Assembly: GCA_951813395.1 (NCBI GenBank)
Contig: OX638356.1
Coordinates: 1,405,340 to 1,469,339 of the forward strand
Direction of reading: 5' to 3'
Source of the DNA: Longimicrobiales bacterium
GTDB lineage: Bacteria > Gemmatimonadota > Gemmatimonadetes > Longimicrobiales > Gaopeijiaceae
DNA: 64,000 nt
Part shown: piece by piece, positions 43,274 through 52,528 of the stretch
How the letters are laid out: each line of letters starts with the position of its first letter
Numbering within the stretch: position 1 is the first letter of the stretch
Notes under the pieces: generated by a model
What the model was told of the DNA's origin: nothing
The model's database searches: none
What the model saw: only the letters and a program-made list of their open reading frames with translations
Made by a program: the position numbers and the translations under genes

Positions 43274-44966
43274 GCAGCGCTTCTCGCGGGCGGGTCAGTG
43301 GCTCGTGCCCGTGACGCTGGTCCTGGTCCACGTCGTGCTGGCGTTTCTGTCGGCGTCGCCCGCGATTCACACGGGCGGAGACAATGCGGCCTACGTCTCC
43401 CTGGCCAACTCGCTCGCGTCGGACGGAAGCTATGTGGAGTCATGGCACCCCGGGGCTCCACCGCATACCAAGTACCCGCCGCTGTATCCGGCGGTGCTTG
43501 CGCTGATGATGCTGCTGGGCGCCAAGACCTGGGGAGCCTTCAAGGCGGTGTCGGTATTGTCGACGGGACTTGCGGTCGCCGCCTGTTTCCTGATGGTGCG
43601 GAGAGCCAGGGGTCCCCGGGCCGCGGTTGCCGTATCCGCCCTCTTTGCGGTGGCCCCCGCCGTCCTTTTCTCCGCCCAGTGGATTCTGGCGGACCCGCTC
43701 TTCATGGTCCTCACGCTGACGTGCCTGTGGTTGCTGACGCCGGGCCCGGACGTGTCACGGTCCTCGCTGCTGATCGGCCTGGCCGCCGCGTTGGCAGCGT
43801 ACTTTACCCGGTCCGCGGGACTGCCGCTGCTGGTCGCCGTCGTCGTCTGGCTGGCTCTGCAAAAGCGCTGGAAGCCCATGGCGGCGTTTGCCGGCGTGTT
43901 CGCGGTTCCGGGTCTCCTTTGGCAGTTGCGCGCCAGCGCGGATTACGTGTCCGAGTTCTGGCTCGTCAATCCCTACGTCCCCGATTTGGGCCGGGCAGGT
44001 CCGGTGGAGCTTGTGGCAAGGGTCGCGGAGAACCTGTGGACCTACACGACGGACCATGTTCCGGCCGGTCTGACCGGTCTGGATGGCATTCCGGCCGCGG
44101 TCGTCGGTTTGCTCGTCGCGGCCCTTGCGCTCCGGGGGTGGATGCGGCGCGTGCGCGCGGGCCCGGGGGTCATGGAGATCTTCCTTCTTCTCTACGTCGG
44201 GCTTGTTCTGGCCTGGCCGGCCGCATGGTCGGGGGACCGCTTCGCCCTGCCAGTGTTCCCGCTGCTGCTGCTCTATGCCGGCGAGTCGGCCGCGCTGATG
44301 CTTCGGAGGTGGCCGGCGCGCGATCCCGATGCCGCGCGGTCGCCGTGGCCTGCCCGCGCCGTGGTGGTTGCGGCGGCCGCGGTCTTCCTGATCCCGGCGG
44401 GCAGGGTGTGGTATCAGCGGGCCGAGCGGGCCGGGCAGTGCCGGGCCTTACTGGGGTCCGTGGGCCCAATGGGGTGCACCCTGCGTACCGTCAGCGAGTT
44501 TCACATGATGGCGCTGTGGGCGGGCGGAAACCTGCCCGAGGGTTCGGTCGTCTTCAGCCGCAAGCCCCGGCTCTTCCACGTTTTCAGCGGGCTCCCCTCG
44601 GTCACGTTCCCGTTCACCACCGACGGCCGAAGCCTGCTCGTGCAGGCCGACTCCATGAGGGTCGGATACCTCGTGCGCGGCAACTGGGACACCACGGGCC
44701 CCATCTATGTCGATCCGGTGCTGAACGCCAGCCCGCACCGATTCTGCGTCGTTGCCCAGCTGGGCTACTCCCGCGAGTCTCCGGTCTCCATGCTGGCGAT
44801 CGTGCCGGCCCTATCCGATGATGTCATGGTCCCCGACGAAACGGCGATCGCCGTGTTGGCGTGCCCGGACGCTGTGGACCACGTGCTGCCGTCCGCCGCG
44901 GATATCGCGTCAATGACGGTGCCGATCCTCGACCGAAGAACCCGCGACACCGAAACGTCAAGATGA
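43266..44966 (+). CDS. ArnT/PMT-like GT-C glycosyltransferase, integral membrane
   Basis: A 566-residue multi-pass protein from the ATG at 43266. The first periplasmic loop holds AIHTGGDNAAYVSLANSLASDGSYVESWHPGAPPHTKYPPLYPAVLA; the acidic residue in GGDNAAY and the KYPPLYP motif are as in dolichyl/undecaprenyl-phosphate-sugar transferases. About ten further helices follow, and a ~150-residue soluble tail. It likely transfers a sugar from a polyprenyl carrier to an envelope acceptor. It sits between murQ and the large surface protein gene (4-nt overlap at the end), so the latter may be its target; that is only positional inference. Confidence 0.8.
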   Translation: MTEQRFSRAGQWLVPVTLVLVHVVLAFLSASPAIHTGGDNAAYVSLANSLASDGSYVESWHPGAPPHTKYPPLYPAVLALMMLLGAKTWGAFKAVSVLSTGLAVAACFLMVRRARGPRAAVAVSALFAVAPAVLFSAQWILADPLFMVLTLTCLWLLTPGPDVSRSSLLIGLAAALAAYFTRSAGLPLLVAVVVWLALQKRWKPMAAFAGVFAVPGLLWQLRASADYVSEFWLVNPYVPDLGRAGPVELVARVAENLWTYTTDHVPAGLTGLDGIPAAVVGLLVAALALRGWMRRVRAGPGVMEIFLLLYVGLVLAWPAAWSGDRFALPVFPLLLLYAGESAALMLRRWPARDPDAARSPWPARAVVVAAAAVFLIPAGRVWYQRAERAGQCRALLGSVGPMGCTLRTVSEFHMMALWAGGNLPEGSVVFSRKPRLFHVFSGLPSVTFPFTTDGRSLLVQADSMRVGYLVRGNWDTTGPIYVDPVLNASPHRFCVVAQLGYSRESPVSMLAIVPALSDDVMVPDETAIAVLACPDAVDHVLPSAADIASMTVPILDRRTRDTETSR

Positions 44967-47900
44967 CAAGACAAACCGGCTGCCGGAGGCGTCTCCCGCC
45001 GACCGTTGCGGCGCTCGCCGTTCTCTGTTTCGTCCCCGTGCGATCTCTCCAGGCCCAGCCCACGCCGCCCAACGAGGAGTGGCGGCAGCTCCCGACGGAG
45101 CATTTCGTGGTCACGTACCCGGCCCGGCTGGGCGACCTGGCGGTGCGGGCGGCAACCGTGGCCGAGCGGGCGTATACCCTGCTGGCGGATCGATTCGTCG
45201 ACACGCCATCGGTCCCGATCCAGCTGCTCCTGACCGATCACGCGGACATCGCCAACGGCTTCGCGTCCCCCAACCCGTACAACCGGGTTACCATCTTTGC
45301 CCGTCCGCCGACGGGAGGCGGCAGCATCTCGTACTTCGACGACTGGCTCGAACTGGTCGTCACCCACGAGCTCGTGCACACCTTCCACCTCGACATGACG
45401 GGTGCCGTCGGCCGCGTCGTCCGCAAGGTGTTCGGGCGGATGCCCGCCGTCTGGCCGGTCTTTCCGTCGGGTGCGACGCCCACCTGGATGACAGAGGGGC
45501 TCGCGACCTACTTCGAGTCGCAGCTCACCGGGGCGGGACGGGTCAAGGGCACCTGGCAGGAGATGGTGATGAGGGCGGCTGCCCTCGAAGGGTCGCTGGG
45601 GAGGCTGGACCAGGTGTCCGGGGATTCGCCGATCTGGCCCGCGGGTCATCGTCCCTACGTGTACGGATCACGCTACCTGGCGCACATGGCCGAGGCCTAC
45701 GGCGAGCGGTCCATGGGTGACTTCGCGCGCGCCGTCGCGGGGCTGTGGGTCCCGTTCCGGCTCAACTCGGCCGCGCGTGACGCCTTCGGTACGACAATCT
45801 CCGACAGCTGGGAGGCGTGGAAGAACTACACGACCGAAACGTACCGGGCGGAGGCGGAGGCCCTTGCCGAATCGGCGCCGATCACGGCGGGGGAAACGGT
45901 GGCCGGCGGGGGACGGGTGGCCGAGCAGGCCATGGTCGCGCCCGACGGGGAACGGCTGGCCTTCGTCCGCTCGGACGGCGTGGACGCCGCCCAGATCCGC
46001 GTATCTTCGCCCGACGGATCGAATACCCGCCGTCTGACGCGCGTCAACGGCGTGGGGGGCACCCTTTCGTGGATGCCGGACGGTGGCCTGCTGTTCAGCC
46101 AGCTGGATTTCAACGACCCCTACCGCCTGACCAGCGATCTCTATCGCGCGGCGCCGGACGGCACCGTGCAGCGGCTCACGCGGCGCCAGCGCGTGACCTA
46201 TGCGGACGTGTCGCCCGACGGAGCGCGGGCCGTGGCGGTGCAGGAGGGCGGAGGTACCAACAACCTGGTGATCGTGGATCTGGCGACCGGGGAAGTCACA
46301 CCCCTCACGGACCCGCACGCCGCCCGCCACTGGGCCTTTCCGCGCTGGTCGCCGGCAGGCGACCGGATCGCAGCGGTGCGCTGGGTCGCGCCGGCGTTCA
46401 TGGACATCGTCGTCCTGGACGAGAGCGGTACGGTGACTGTCGAAGTGACCCATGACCGCGCCATCGACACGACTCCGTTCTGGACCTCGGACGGCTCCAC
46501 CATCATCTGGTCCTCCGACCGCACGGGAGTTCCCAATCTCTTCGCCGCCACGCTGGAGGGTGACTCGCCCGCGAGCATCCGCCAGGTCACGAATGTCCTC
46601 GGCGGCGCGTCGCAACCGTCGGTCGACCCGGCGGCCCGGTGGATTCACTTCTCCTCCTACCACGCCGACGGCTGGCACATCGAGCGGATCCCCTACGCAC
46701 CCGAGGACTGGTTCGAGCCTCAGCCGACCAGCCCGCGCTTCGCCGGGGAGCCGACGCCTGTCGAGGCCGGAGCACCCGGGCCCGCCGCAGCCGCGGCATC
46801 GACAGCGGCCCATGCGCTCGACGAGAGCACCGGCCGCCCCGCCGGGGAGCGGAACTATCGGGCCGGGCCCACGTTGTTGCCGCGCTACTGGCTTCCGCTT
46901 TACACCCCCTCCGAGGAGGGGACCGACCAGAGCGACACGCGGCGTGAGGTGTTCGACCGGTCGATCGGCATGCGGCTGGTGGGCAGGGACCTCGTCGGGA
47001 GGCACGGCTACTCGATTGCCGGTCGTGTCGGTCTGAACGACAGGCGGTTCGGCGGCGCGTTCTCGTACAACTACAACGGCCTCGGAAACCCCACGTTCGG
47101 CCTGTCCCTGTCGCAGAGCCACGACGCCTCCTCGAGAACGCTTTCCGTGCGGTTCCCGGACGACTCCACGCGCGAGTTCTTCCTGCTCGAAAAGGAACGC
47201 CGGGCCTTCCTTTCCACCTCGCTTCTGCGACGGCGCTACCGCACGTCGACCGCCCTTTACGCAAGGGGTGGATTCGTGCGCGAAGAGCTGTCGCTGCAGG
47301 ATCCCGAGGGCAACGCGGGACCGACCCTGACCAGCCCGGCGCCGCGCACGAGCTACACGGAACTGAGCGCCACGCTATCGGCGGCGAACACGCAGCGCCG
47401 CGCGATGTCCTTCTCGCGCGAAGACGGGCTGCGCGGCTTCGTCACCGCCAGGATCCGCCGCCAGCGCGGTGTGGATCCGGGAGATCGCGGCGTCATCGGT
47501 GCGGACCGCAGTTACGGAGAGGTCAGCGGCGAGTTGTCCGCCTACAAGGCGCTGGGGCGTCTCGGATTCGCCAATCACGTCCTCGGGCTGCGCTTCTCCG
47601 CGGGCGCGGCCGCCGGATCCGGGGCCGACCAGTTCCATTTCGACGCGGGCGGGGCGGAGGGCACGGTGGAATCCGTGACCGGCCTGGGGCTCTTCGGCGG
47701 ATCCCCGCGGCTCTTCCCCGTGCGGGGCTACCGCAGCAACTACCGGTCGGGGCGGATCGCCTGGACGGGAAGCGTGGAATACCGCTTTCCACTTGCCGTG
47801 GTCGACCGGGGACTCGGCGCGTTTCCGCTCTTTTTCGACCGGATTCACGGTTCGGTCTTCGCCGACGCGGGCAACGCCTGGGGACCCACGCTTGGGCGGA

Positions 47901-48070
47901 CGGGTTACGACAATCCCCGTCAGGCGATGCTGGCGAGCGTGGGTGCGGAATTGTCCGTGATCGTGGGGGCGCTGTATCTGCCGGGAACCACGATACGTGC
48001 GGGCGTCGGTCTGCCGCTGAGATTCGAGAACGATCCCGTGTTCTATCTGCGCGTGGGGAATCCGTTCTAG
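44963..48070 (+). CDS. Three-part surface protein: gluzincin peptidase, TolB-like propeller, and C-terminal outer-membrane barrel
   Basis: A 1035-residue protein from the ATG at 44963, with a signal peptide (PPTVAALAVLCFVPVRSLQAQ). Residues ~35-300 resemble peptidase-MA-like zinc proteases: zinc site HELVH at 135-139 and a downstream Glu178 in TWMTEGLATYFES. Residues ~310-640 are TolB/WD40-like repeats (MVAPDGERLAFVRSDG, DVSPDGARAVAVQEGG, WTSDGSTIIWSSDRTG). Residues ~690-1035 look like a surface-antigen/Omp85-type barrel that ends in the aromatic residue Phe, as outer-membrane proteins do. Peptidase plus propeller is known; the added barrel would anchor the protease in the outer membrane. Confidence 0.82.
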   Translation: MTRQTGCRRRLPPTVAALAVLCFVPVRSLQAQPTPPNEEWRQLPTEHFVVTYPARLGDLAVRAATVAERAYTLLADRFVDTPSVPIQLLLTDHADIANGFASPNPYNRVTIFARPPTGGGSISYFDDWLELVVTHELVHTFHLDMTGAVGRVVRKVFGRMPAVWPVFPSGATPTWMTEGLATYFESQLTGAGRVKGTWQEMVMRAAALEGSLGRLDQVSGDSPIWPAGHRPYVYGSRYLAHMAEAYGERSMGDFARAVAGLWVPFRLNSAARDAFGTTISDSWEAWKNYTTETYRAEAEALAESAPITAGETVAGGGRVAEQAMVAPDGERLAFVRSDGVDAAQIRVSSPDGSNTRRLTRVNGVGGTLSWMPDGGLLFSQLDFNDPYRLTSDLYRAAPDGTVQRLTRRQRVTYADVSPDGARAVAVQEGGGTNNLVIVDLATGEVTPLTDPHAARHWAFPRWSPAGDRIAAVRWVAPAFMDIVVLDESGTVTVEVTHDRAIDTTPFWTSDGSTIIWSSDRTGVPNLFAATLEGDSPASIRQVTNVLGGASQPSVDPAARWIHFSSYHADGWHIERIPYAPEDWFEPQPTSPRFAGEPTPVEAGAPGPAAAAASTAAHALDESTGRPAGERNYRAGPTLLPRYWLPLYTPSEEGTDQSDTRREVFDRSIGMRLVGRDLVGRHGYSIAGRVGLNDRRFGGAFSYNYNGLGNPTFGLSLSQSHDASSRTLSVRFPDDSTREFFLLEKERRAFLSTSLLRRRYRTSTALYARGGFVREELSLQDPEGNAGPTLTSPAPRTSYTELSATLSAANTQRRAMSFSREDGLRGFVTARIRRQRGVDPGDRGVIGADRSYGEVSGELSAYKALGRLGFANHVLGLRFSAGAAAGSGADQFHFDAGGAEGTVESVTGLGLFGGSPRLFPVRGYRSNYRSGRIAWTGSVEYRFPLAVVDRGLGAFPLFFDRIHGSVFADAGNAWGPTLGRTGYDNPRQAMLASVGAELSVIVGALYLPGTTIRAGVGLPLRFENDPVFYLRVGNPF

Positions 48071-48072
48071 AA

Positions 48073-48120
48073 CAGCCCGTGGACAAAATCCCCCCGGCAT
48101 TCGAGCGGCGATGCATCCGG
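48073..48120 (+). repeat. 48-bp interspersed element, copy 2
   Basis: It begins 2 nt after the TAG stop of the peptidase/barrel gene and reads in the same direction as that gene, as copy 1 does relative to its own upstream gene. It starts CAGCCCGTGGACAAAATCCC and differs from copy 1 (37615-37662, opposite strand of the window) at one position. The matching stops sharply at both ends, so this is a defined element and not a long duplication. Confidence 0.85.
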
Positions 48121-48191
48121 CCCGGGCGCTCTCAAGTCCGGTGGGCATTCCGCGCTTGACCACAAGGGGTTGGGGTATTACGTTACAGGCC

Positions 48192-48303
48192 CCACAACAT
48201 CTGGTGCCTCCTGGTTGTTTTCCACATATGCAAATCATTGCCGGACATGACGTTCCAGCACCTTTCGACAGGGTCGGAACACTTTCGGATCCGGTTTTCC
48301 ACA
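48192..48303 (+). promoter_or_regulatory. Control region of nrdJ with two DnaA-box-like sites and a possible NrdR box
   Basis: Two identical TTTTCCACA nonamers (48218-48226 and 48295-48303) fit the relaxed DnaA-box consensus TTWTNCACA, in the same orientation and 77 bp apart. At 48192-48207, CCACAACATCTGGTGC agrees with the strongly conserved positions of the NrdR box; a second, weaker half-match at 48219-48234 overlaps the first DnaA site, but the 27-bp spacing is shorter than usual. No B12-box was found. Control of nrdJ by DnaA or NrdR is inferred. Confidence 0.45.
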
Positions 48304-48344
48304 CGCTGTCCGTCTGACACCCCAAGAAAAGGATTGGCGCCCCG

Positions 48345-50873
48345 ATGACTCCGCCATCTCCGGCCCCGCGTCTGTTCGACGATCAGGTTCCGCATGACCT
48401 GGCCGCCGCCGGTCTTTCAGAGAATGCCCGCATCGTTCTTGCGCGCCGGTATCTCAAGAAGGACGAGGCCGGTCATCCCACCGAGGAGCCGGAGACGATG
48501 TTCTGGCGCATCGCCCGGGTCATTGCCGAAGAGGACAGGAAGCACGGGGTCTCGGAAGCCGCCGTGGAGGAGGTCGCGCGCAGCTTCTACGACTTGATGA
48601 CGAGCGGCAAGTTCGAGCCGAATTCGCCGACGCTCATGAACGCGGGACGTCCGCTGGGCCAGCTCTCCGCGTGCTTTGTGCTGCCGGTCGAGGACGCCCT
48701 GTCGAACGATCGCAGCGGGATCTACGACACGCTGCGCGCGATGGCGCTGGTGCACCAGTCCGGTGGCGGCACGGGCTTTTCGTTCTCGCGGCTGCGTCCC
48801 GAGGGCGACACGGTGCGCTCCACGATGGGGGTGGCGTCGGGTCCCGTGTCGTTCATGCGCCTGTACGACGCCTCGACCGAGGTCGTGAAGCAGGGCGGCA
48901 CCCGCCGCGGCGCGAACATGGGGATCCTCCGCGTGGATCATCCCGATATCCGCGAATTCATCCGTTGCAAGAACGACACGTCGCAGATCACCAACTTCAA
49001 CATCTCGGTCGCGATCACCGATGCGTTCATGAGTGCGGTCGCGAACGACGAGGAATACGACCTCCTGAGCCCCCGGTCCGGCGAGGTCGTCGGGCGCGAA
49101 AAGGCCCGCGGCATCTTCGACATGATCGTCGAGGGCGCGTGGAAGACCGGCGAGCCGGGCGTCTTCTTCATCGACCGCGCCAACGAGCACAACCCGGTGC
49201 CGAGGCTGGGCTCCTACGAGGCCACCAACCCCTGTGGCGAGCAGCCGCTTCTACCGTACGACGTCTGCAATCTGGGCAGCATCAACGTCGGCTGCTTTGT
49301 CCGCGACGGGGACTTCGAAGGCCCGGAGGACGGCATCGACTGGGACGCGTTCCGCCGCGTAGTACACCTGTCCGTCCATTTCCTCGACAACGTGATCGAC
49401 GCGAATCGCTATCCGCTGAAGGACATTACGGATCTCGCACAACAGATCCGACGCGTCGGCCTGGGGATCATGGGTTGGGCCGACCTGCTCGTTCGTCTGG
49501 GCGTCAGGTACGACTCGGACGAGGGCGTCGCCCTGGCGCGCACCGTCATGGCCTTCATCGAGGAGGAAACGAGGGTCGCGTCGGAGCGCCTCGCCGAGGT
49601 TCGGGGCGCTTTCCCGGCGTGGGAGGATTCGATCTGGGGTCCGGACAAGACGTGCGCGCGCGACGCTGCCGGCAAGCGCATTCGCGAGCACCGAAGGCTG
49701 CGGAACTGCAACCTGACGACGGTGGCCCCCACGGGGACCATATCGATCATCGCGGGGTGCAGCGGCGGCATCGAGCCCCTGTTCGCGGTGGCCTTCATGC
49801 GCAACCAGGCGGGGGTGATGATGCCCGACGTCAACGAGGACTTCGTCGCACGCGCCAGGGCGGAGGGTTGGTACACCCCCGAACTCATGGAGAAAATCGC
49901 CGAGCACGGGCACATCCACTTTGACGAAGTGCCCGAGGAGGTCCAGCAGGTCTTCCGTACCGCCCACGACATCACCCCCGAGTGGCATGTGCGCATGCAG
50001 GCGGCCTTCCAGGCCCATGTGGATTCGGCCATCTCCAAGACGACGAACTTCGCCTTCGAGGCTACCCGGGAGGACGTTCGCAAGATCTACGAGATGGCCT
50101 TCGAGATGGGGTGCAAGGGCGTGACCGTGTACCGTGACGGGTCCCGGCCGATGCAGGTGCTGTCCACCGGCAAGACCGGCCAGGAAGAGGGTGTCGAAGC
50201 TTCGGGCGAAATGGAGGACCTGCGGGGACAGCTTGCGGACTCGAGGGCGAAGACGCACGAACTCGAGGGCGAGATGGACAGGCTCCGCCAGGAGCTGGAT
50301 GAGCACGACCGGAATGCCGCGGCGTCGCGCCACAAGCGGAAGCGGCCGTCGATGCTGAGCGGACGCACGATGAAGATGGATTCTCCCCTGGGCGACCTCT
50401 ACGTCACCATAAACGAGGACGACCAGGGCAAGCCATTCGAGGTCTTCTGCACCCTGGGCAAGGCGGGCGGGGCGGCGATGGCCGACTCGGAGGCCATCGG
50501 GCGACTGATTTCGCTTTCGCTACGGTCCGGCATACCGATCACGGCCGTGCGTGACCAGCTGCGGGGGATCTCCTGCGATCGCGCCGTGGGCGTGGGTCCC
50601 CAGAAGGTCCTGTCGGCTCCCGATGCGATTGCCCAGGCTCTGGAGCGGTACATGTCCGAGAAGCAGGGCGTCCAGGCGGAGTTGCCCATAAACGTGCCGG
50701 TGGCGGCGGCCCCGGGAGGGGGGGGCGGTGCGGCTGTGCAGCCGGACCATAGCCCGTTCGTGGACCACACCGCGACCACGCTGGGGGCGTGTCCGGAGTG
50801 CGGAGCGGGACAGCTTGCGTTCGAAGAGGGGTGCAAGCGGTGCTACGTCTGCGCCTTCTCGGAGTGCGGGTAG
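48345..50873 (+). CDS. nrdJ: Adenosylcobalamin-dependent (class II) ribonucleotide reductase
   Basis: An 842-residue enzyme that reduces ribonucleotides to deoxyribonucleotides for DNA synthesis. Class II motifs are visible: EPNSPTLMNAGRPLGQLSACFVLP (redox Cys110), GGTGFSFSRLRPEGD, VKQGGTRRGANMGIL, NPCGEQPLLPYDVCNLGSINV (near 295) and TVAPTGTISIIAGCSGGIEP. The C-terminal CPECG ... CKRCYVCAFSECG is the cysteine-rich tail that re-reduces the active site. Between the catalytic core and the tail domain, residues ~620-660 form a charged coiled-coil-like stretch (LRGQLADSRAKTHELEGEMD), which is an unusual insertion. It stands alone after a 274-bp upstream gap with its own control sites. Confidence 0.93.
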   Translation: MTPPSPAPRLFDDQVPHDLAAAGLSENARIVLARRYLKKDEAGHPTEEPETMFWRIARVIAEEDRKHGVSEAAVEEVARSFYDLMTSGKFEPNSPTLMNAGRPLGQLSACFVLPVEDALSNDRSGIYDTLRAMALVHQSGGGTGFSFSRLRPEGDTVRSTMGVASGPVSFMRLYDASTEVVKQGGTRRGANMGILRVDHPDIREFIRCKNDTSQITNFNISVAITDAFMSAVANDEEYDLLSPRSGEVVGREKARGIFDMIVEGAWKTGEPGVFFIDRANEHNPVPRLGSYEATNPCGEQPLLPYDVCNLGSINVGCFVRDGDFEGPEDGIDWDAFRRVVHLSVHFLDNVIDANRYPLKDITDLAQQIRRVGLGIMGWADLLVRLGVRYDSDEGVALARTVMAFIEEETRVASERLAEVRGAFPAWEDSIWGPDKTCARDAAGKRIREHRRLRNCNLTTVAPTGTISIIAGCSGGIEPLFAVAFMRNQAGVMMPDVNEDFVARARAEGWYTPELMEKIAEHGHIHFDEVPEEVQQVFRTAHDITPEWHVRMQAAFQAHVDSAISKTTNFAFEATREDVRKIYEMAFEMGCKGVTVYRDGSRPMQVLSTGKTGQEEGVEASGEMEDLRGQLADSRAKTHELEGEMDRLRQELDEHDRNAAASRHKRKRPSMLSGRTMKMDSPLGDLYVTINEDDQGKPFEVFCTLGKAGGAAMADSEAIGRLISLSLRSGIPITAVRDQLRGISCDRAVGVGPQKVLSAPDAIAQALERYMSEKQGVQAELPINVPVAAAPGGGGGAAVQPDHSPFVDHTATTLGACPECGAGQLAFEEGCKRCYVCAFSECG

Positions 50874-50881
50874 GGGGTCCC

Positions 50882-52330
50882 TCAGGACCCTCCCGCCGGC
50901 TTCCGGTAGTCCAGCGGCGGATCCCGGTCGCCGACCAGCGACACGTACTCGAAGTCGGGTCCGACCCGCTCCCGGTACTCCGCCTTCGCCGCCTCCAGCA
51001 GTTCCGCGTCCGTGAAAAGGTCGACGGCGGTCATTGCCAGCGTCTTGGCGGCCACCACCATCCCCTTCTCACCGATCGACATCCCGCCGGCCGCGATGGC
51101 CTGCCATGAATGGGCCGGCGTTCCCGGGACCCACGTCGCGGTCCCGATTCCCACGGTCGGAACCACCCAGCTGACGTCGGCGACATCGGTCGAGCCTCCG
51201 CCCCGGCGGGGCATGTAGGGCTGAATCTCGGCCGCGCTCTCGAGCGGCGGCGTGTTGGCAAGCGTTTCCTGGATCATCGCCGCGAACTCCTTCTCTGCCT
51301 CGTCGTAGACCACTCCGCCCACCCGCTCAAGGTTCGCCTGAGCCCGGCGCTGCAGAACGTTGTTGCTGAGCATGGCGTAGATCCCGTGGATGACCTCGAA
51401 CTCCATGGTCGTCCCCGTTCCAAGGGCCGCGCCCTCGGCCGCGAGCACCACCCGGTCGAAGATCGCCCTGGCCCTCTCGGAGTCCGGATTGCGCACGTAG
51501 TAGTAGACTTCCGCGAAGTCGGGAACCACGTTCGGCGCTGCCCCCCCGGAGGTGATCACGTAGTGAATCCGCGTCTCCTGCGGAACGTGTTCCCGCAGCA
51601 TGTTGACCATGCTGTTCATCGCCTCTACCCCGTCGAGCGCCGAGCGGCCCTGGTCCGGCGCGCCCGCGGCGTGGGCCGAGGTCCCGTGAAAGCGGAACTT
51701 GGCCGACTTGTTGGCCAGCGACGAGGACGGGCTGGCGCTGTTGGCGCTGCTCGGATGCCAGTGGAGAACCGCGTCGACATCGGCGAAAAGCCCTCCGCGC
51801 ACCATGTACACCTTGCCGGCGCCGCCCTCCTCGGCGGGCGTGCCGTAGACCCGCACCGTGCCGGACGTTCCGGACGACGCCAGCCAGTCCGCGACCGCCA
51901 ATGCCGCCGCCACGGAGCCGGTCCCGAACAGGTGGTGTCCGCACGCATGACCGGCACCCATCTCCGGACGTGGCGCGCGCATCGGGCTGCGGTCCTGGGT
52001 GATTCCGGGCAGCGCGTCGAACTCGGCCAGGATCCCGATCACCGGAGAACCTTCCCCCCAGCTGGCGACGAAGGCGGTGGGCATGCCCGCCACACCGCGC
52101 TCGACCTCGAAGCCGGCCTCGCTCAACCGGGCCTGGAGCAATCCCGAACTCTCCACTTCCTGGTAGCCGACCTCGGCAAGGTCCCAGATCTGCTGGGCCG
52201 TGGAGCCGTACGCGTCCGCGCGGGCCTCCACATGCGCCATCACGGATTCGTAGCCGGTCTGGGCGGCCGCATGACCCGGCGGGGCCAGAAGGGTGGTCGC
52301 AATCAGAATGGTCGTGAAACGTGTGCCCAT
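50882..52330 (-). CDS. Exported M20-family amidohydrolase (AbgB-like)
   Basis: A 482-residue protein with a signal peptide (TTILIATTLLAPPGHAAAQ) from the ATG at 52330. The M20 metal site appears in GAGHACGHHLFGTGSVAAALA and PAEEGGAGKVYM, with the later HWHP and PTVGIGTATWVPGTPAHSWQ segments; the lid domain has FRFHGTSAHAAGAPDQGRSALDGVEAMN. This layout matches p-aminobenzoyl-glutamate hydrolase subunit B and related aminoacylases. Secretion suggests it trims peptides or N-acyl amino acids outside the cytoplasm. It ends 8 nt from the convergent nrdJ stop. Confidence 0.88.
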   Translation of the reverse strand: MGTRFTTILIATTLLAPPGHAAAQTGYESVMAHVEARADAYGSTAQQIWDLAEVGYQEVESSGLLQARLSEAGFEVERGVAGMPTAFVASWGEGSPVIGILAEFDALPGITQDRSPMRAPRPEMGAGHACGHHLFGTGSVAAALAVADWLASSGTSGTVRVYGTPAEEGGAGKVYMVRGGLFADVDAVLHWHPSSANSASPSSSLANKSAKFRFHGTSAHAAGAPDQGRSALDGVEAMNSMVNMLREHVPQETRIHYVITSGGAAPNVVPDFAEVYYYVRNPDSERARAIFDRVVLAAEGAALGTGTTMEFEVIHGIYAMLSNNVLQRRAQANLERVGGVVYDEAEKEFAAMIQETLANTPPLESAAEIQPYMPRRGGGSTDVADVSWVVPTVGIGTATWVPGTPAHSWQAIAAGGMSIGEKGMVVAAKTLAMTAVDLFTDAELLEAAKAEYRERVGPDFEYVSLVGDRDPPLDYRKPAGGS

Positions 52331-52528
52331 TGGTTGCCTCGGTCCGATGTTGGAGGTGTGGGGGTGAGACCGGCGTTCGCGACGATACGCCGATCATCAA
52401 ACATATACGGCCCGCGGCCTGTGCGCCCGCCAGCAGTGTCTGCCGGGCCGCGAGGGTGTACACAGCGTCCGGAAGTCACGATTTTCCTTCCTTCGTCGAG
52501 ACCAACCGTTTTCCCGCGGGAGTAGCGA

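Noticed and set aside
48121-48344. Cobalamin riboswitch upstream of the B12-dependent nrdJ
   Set aside because: I looked for the conserved B12-box (GCCACTG-type core) and did not find it, and the gap after the 48-bp repeat is short for a full B12 riboswitch.
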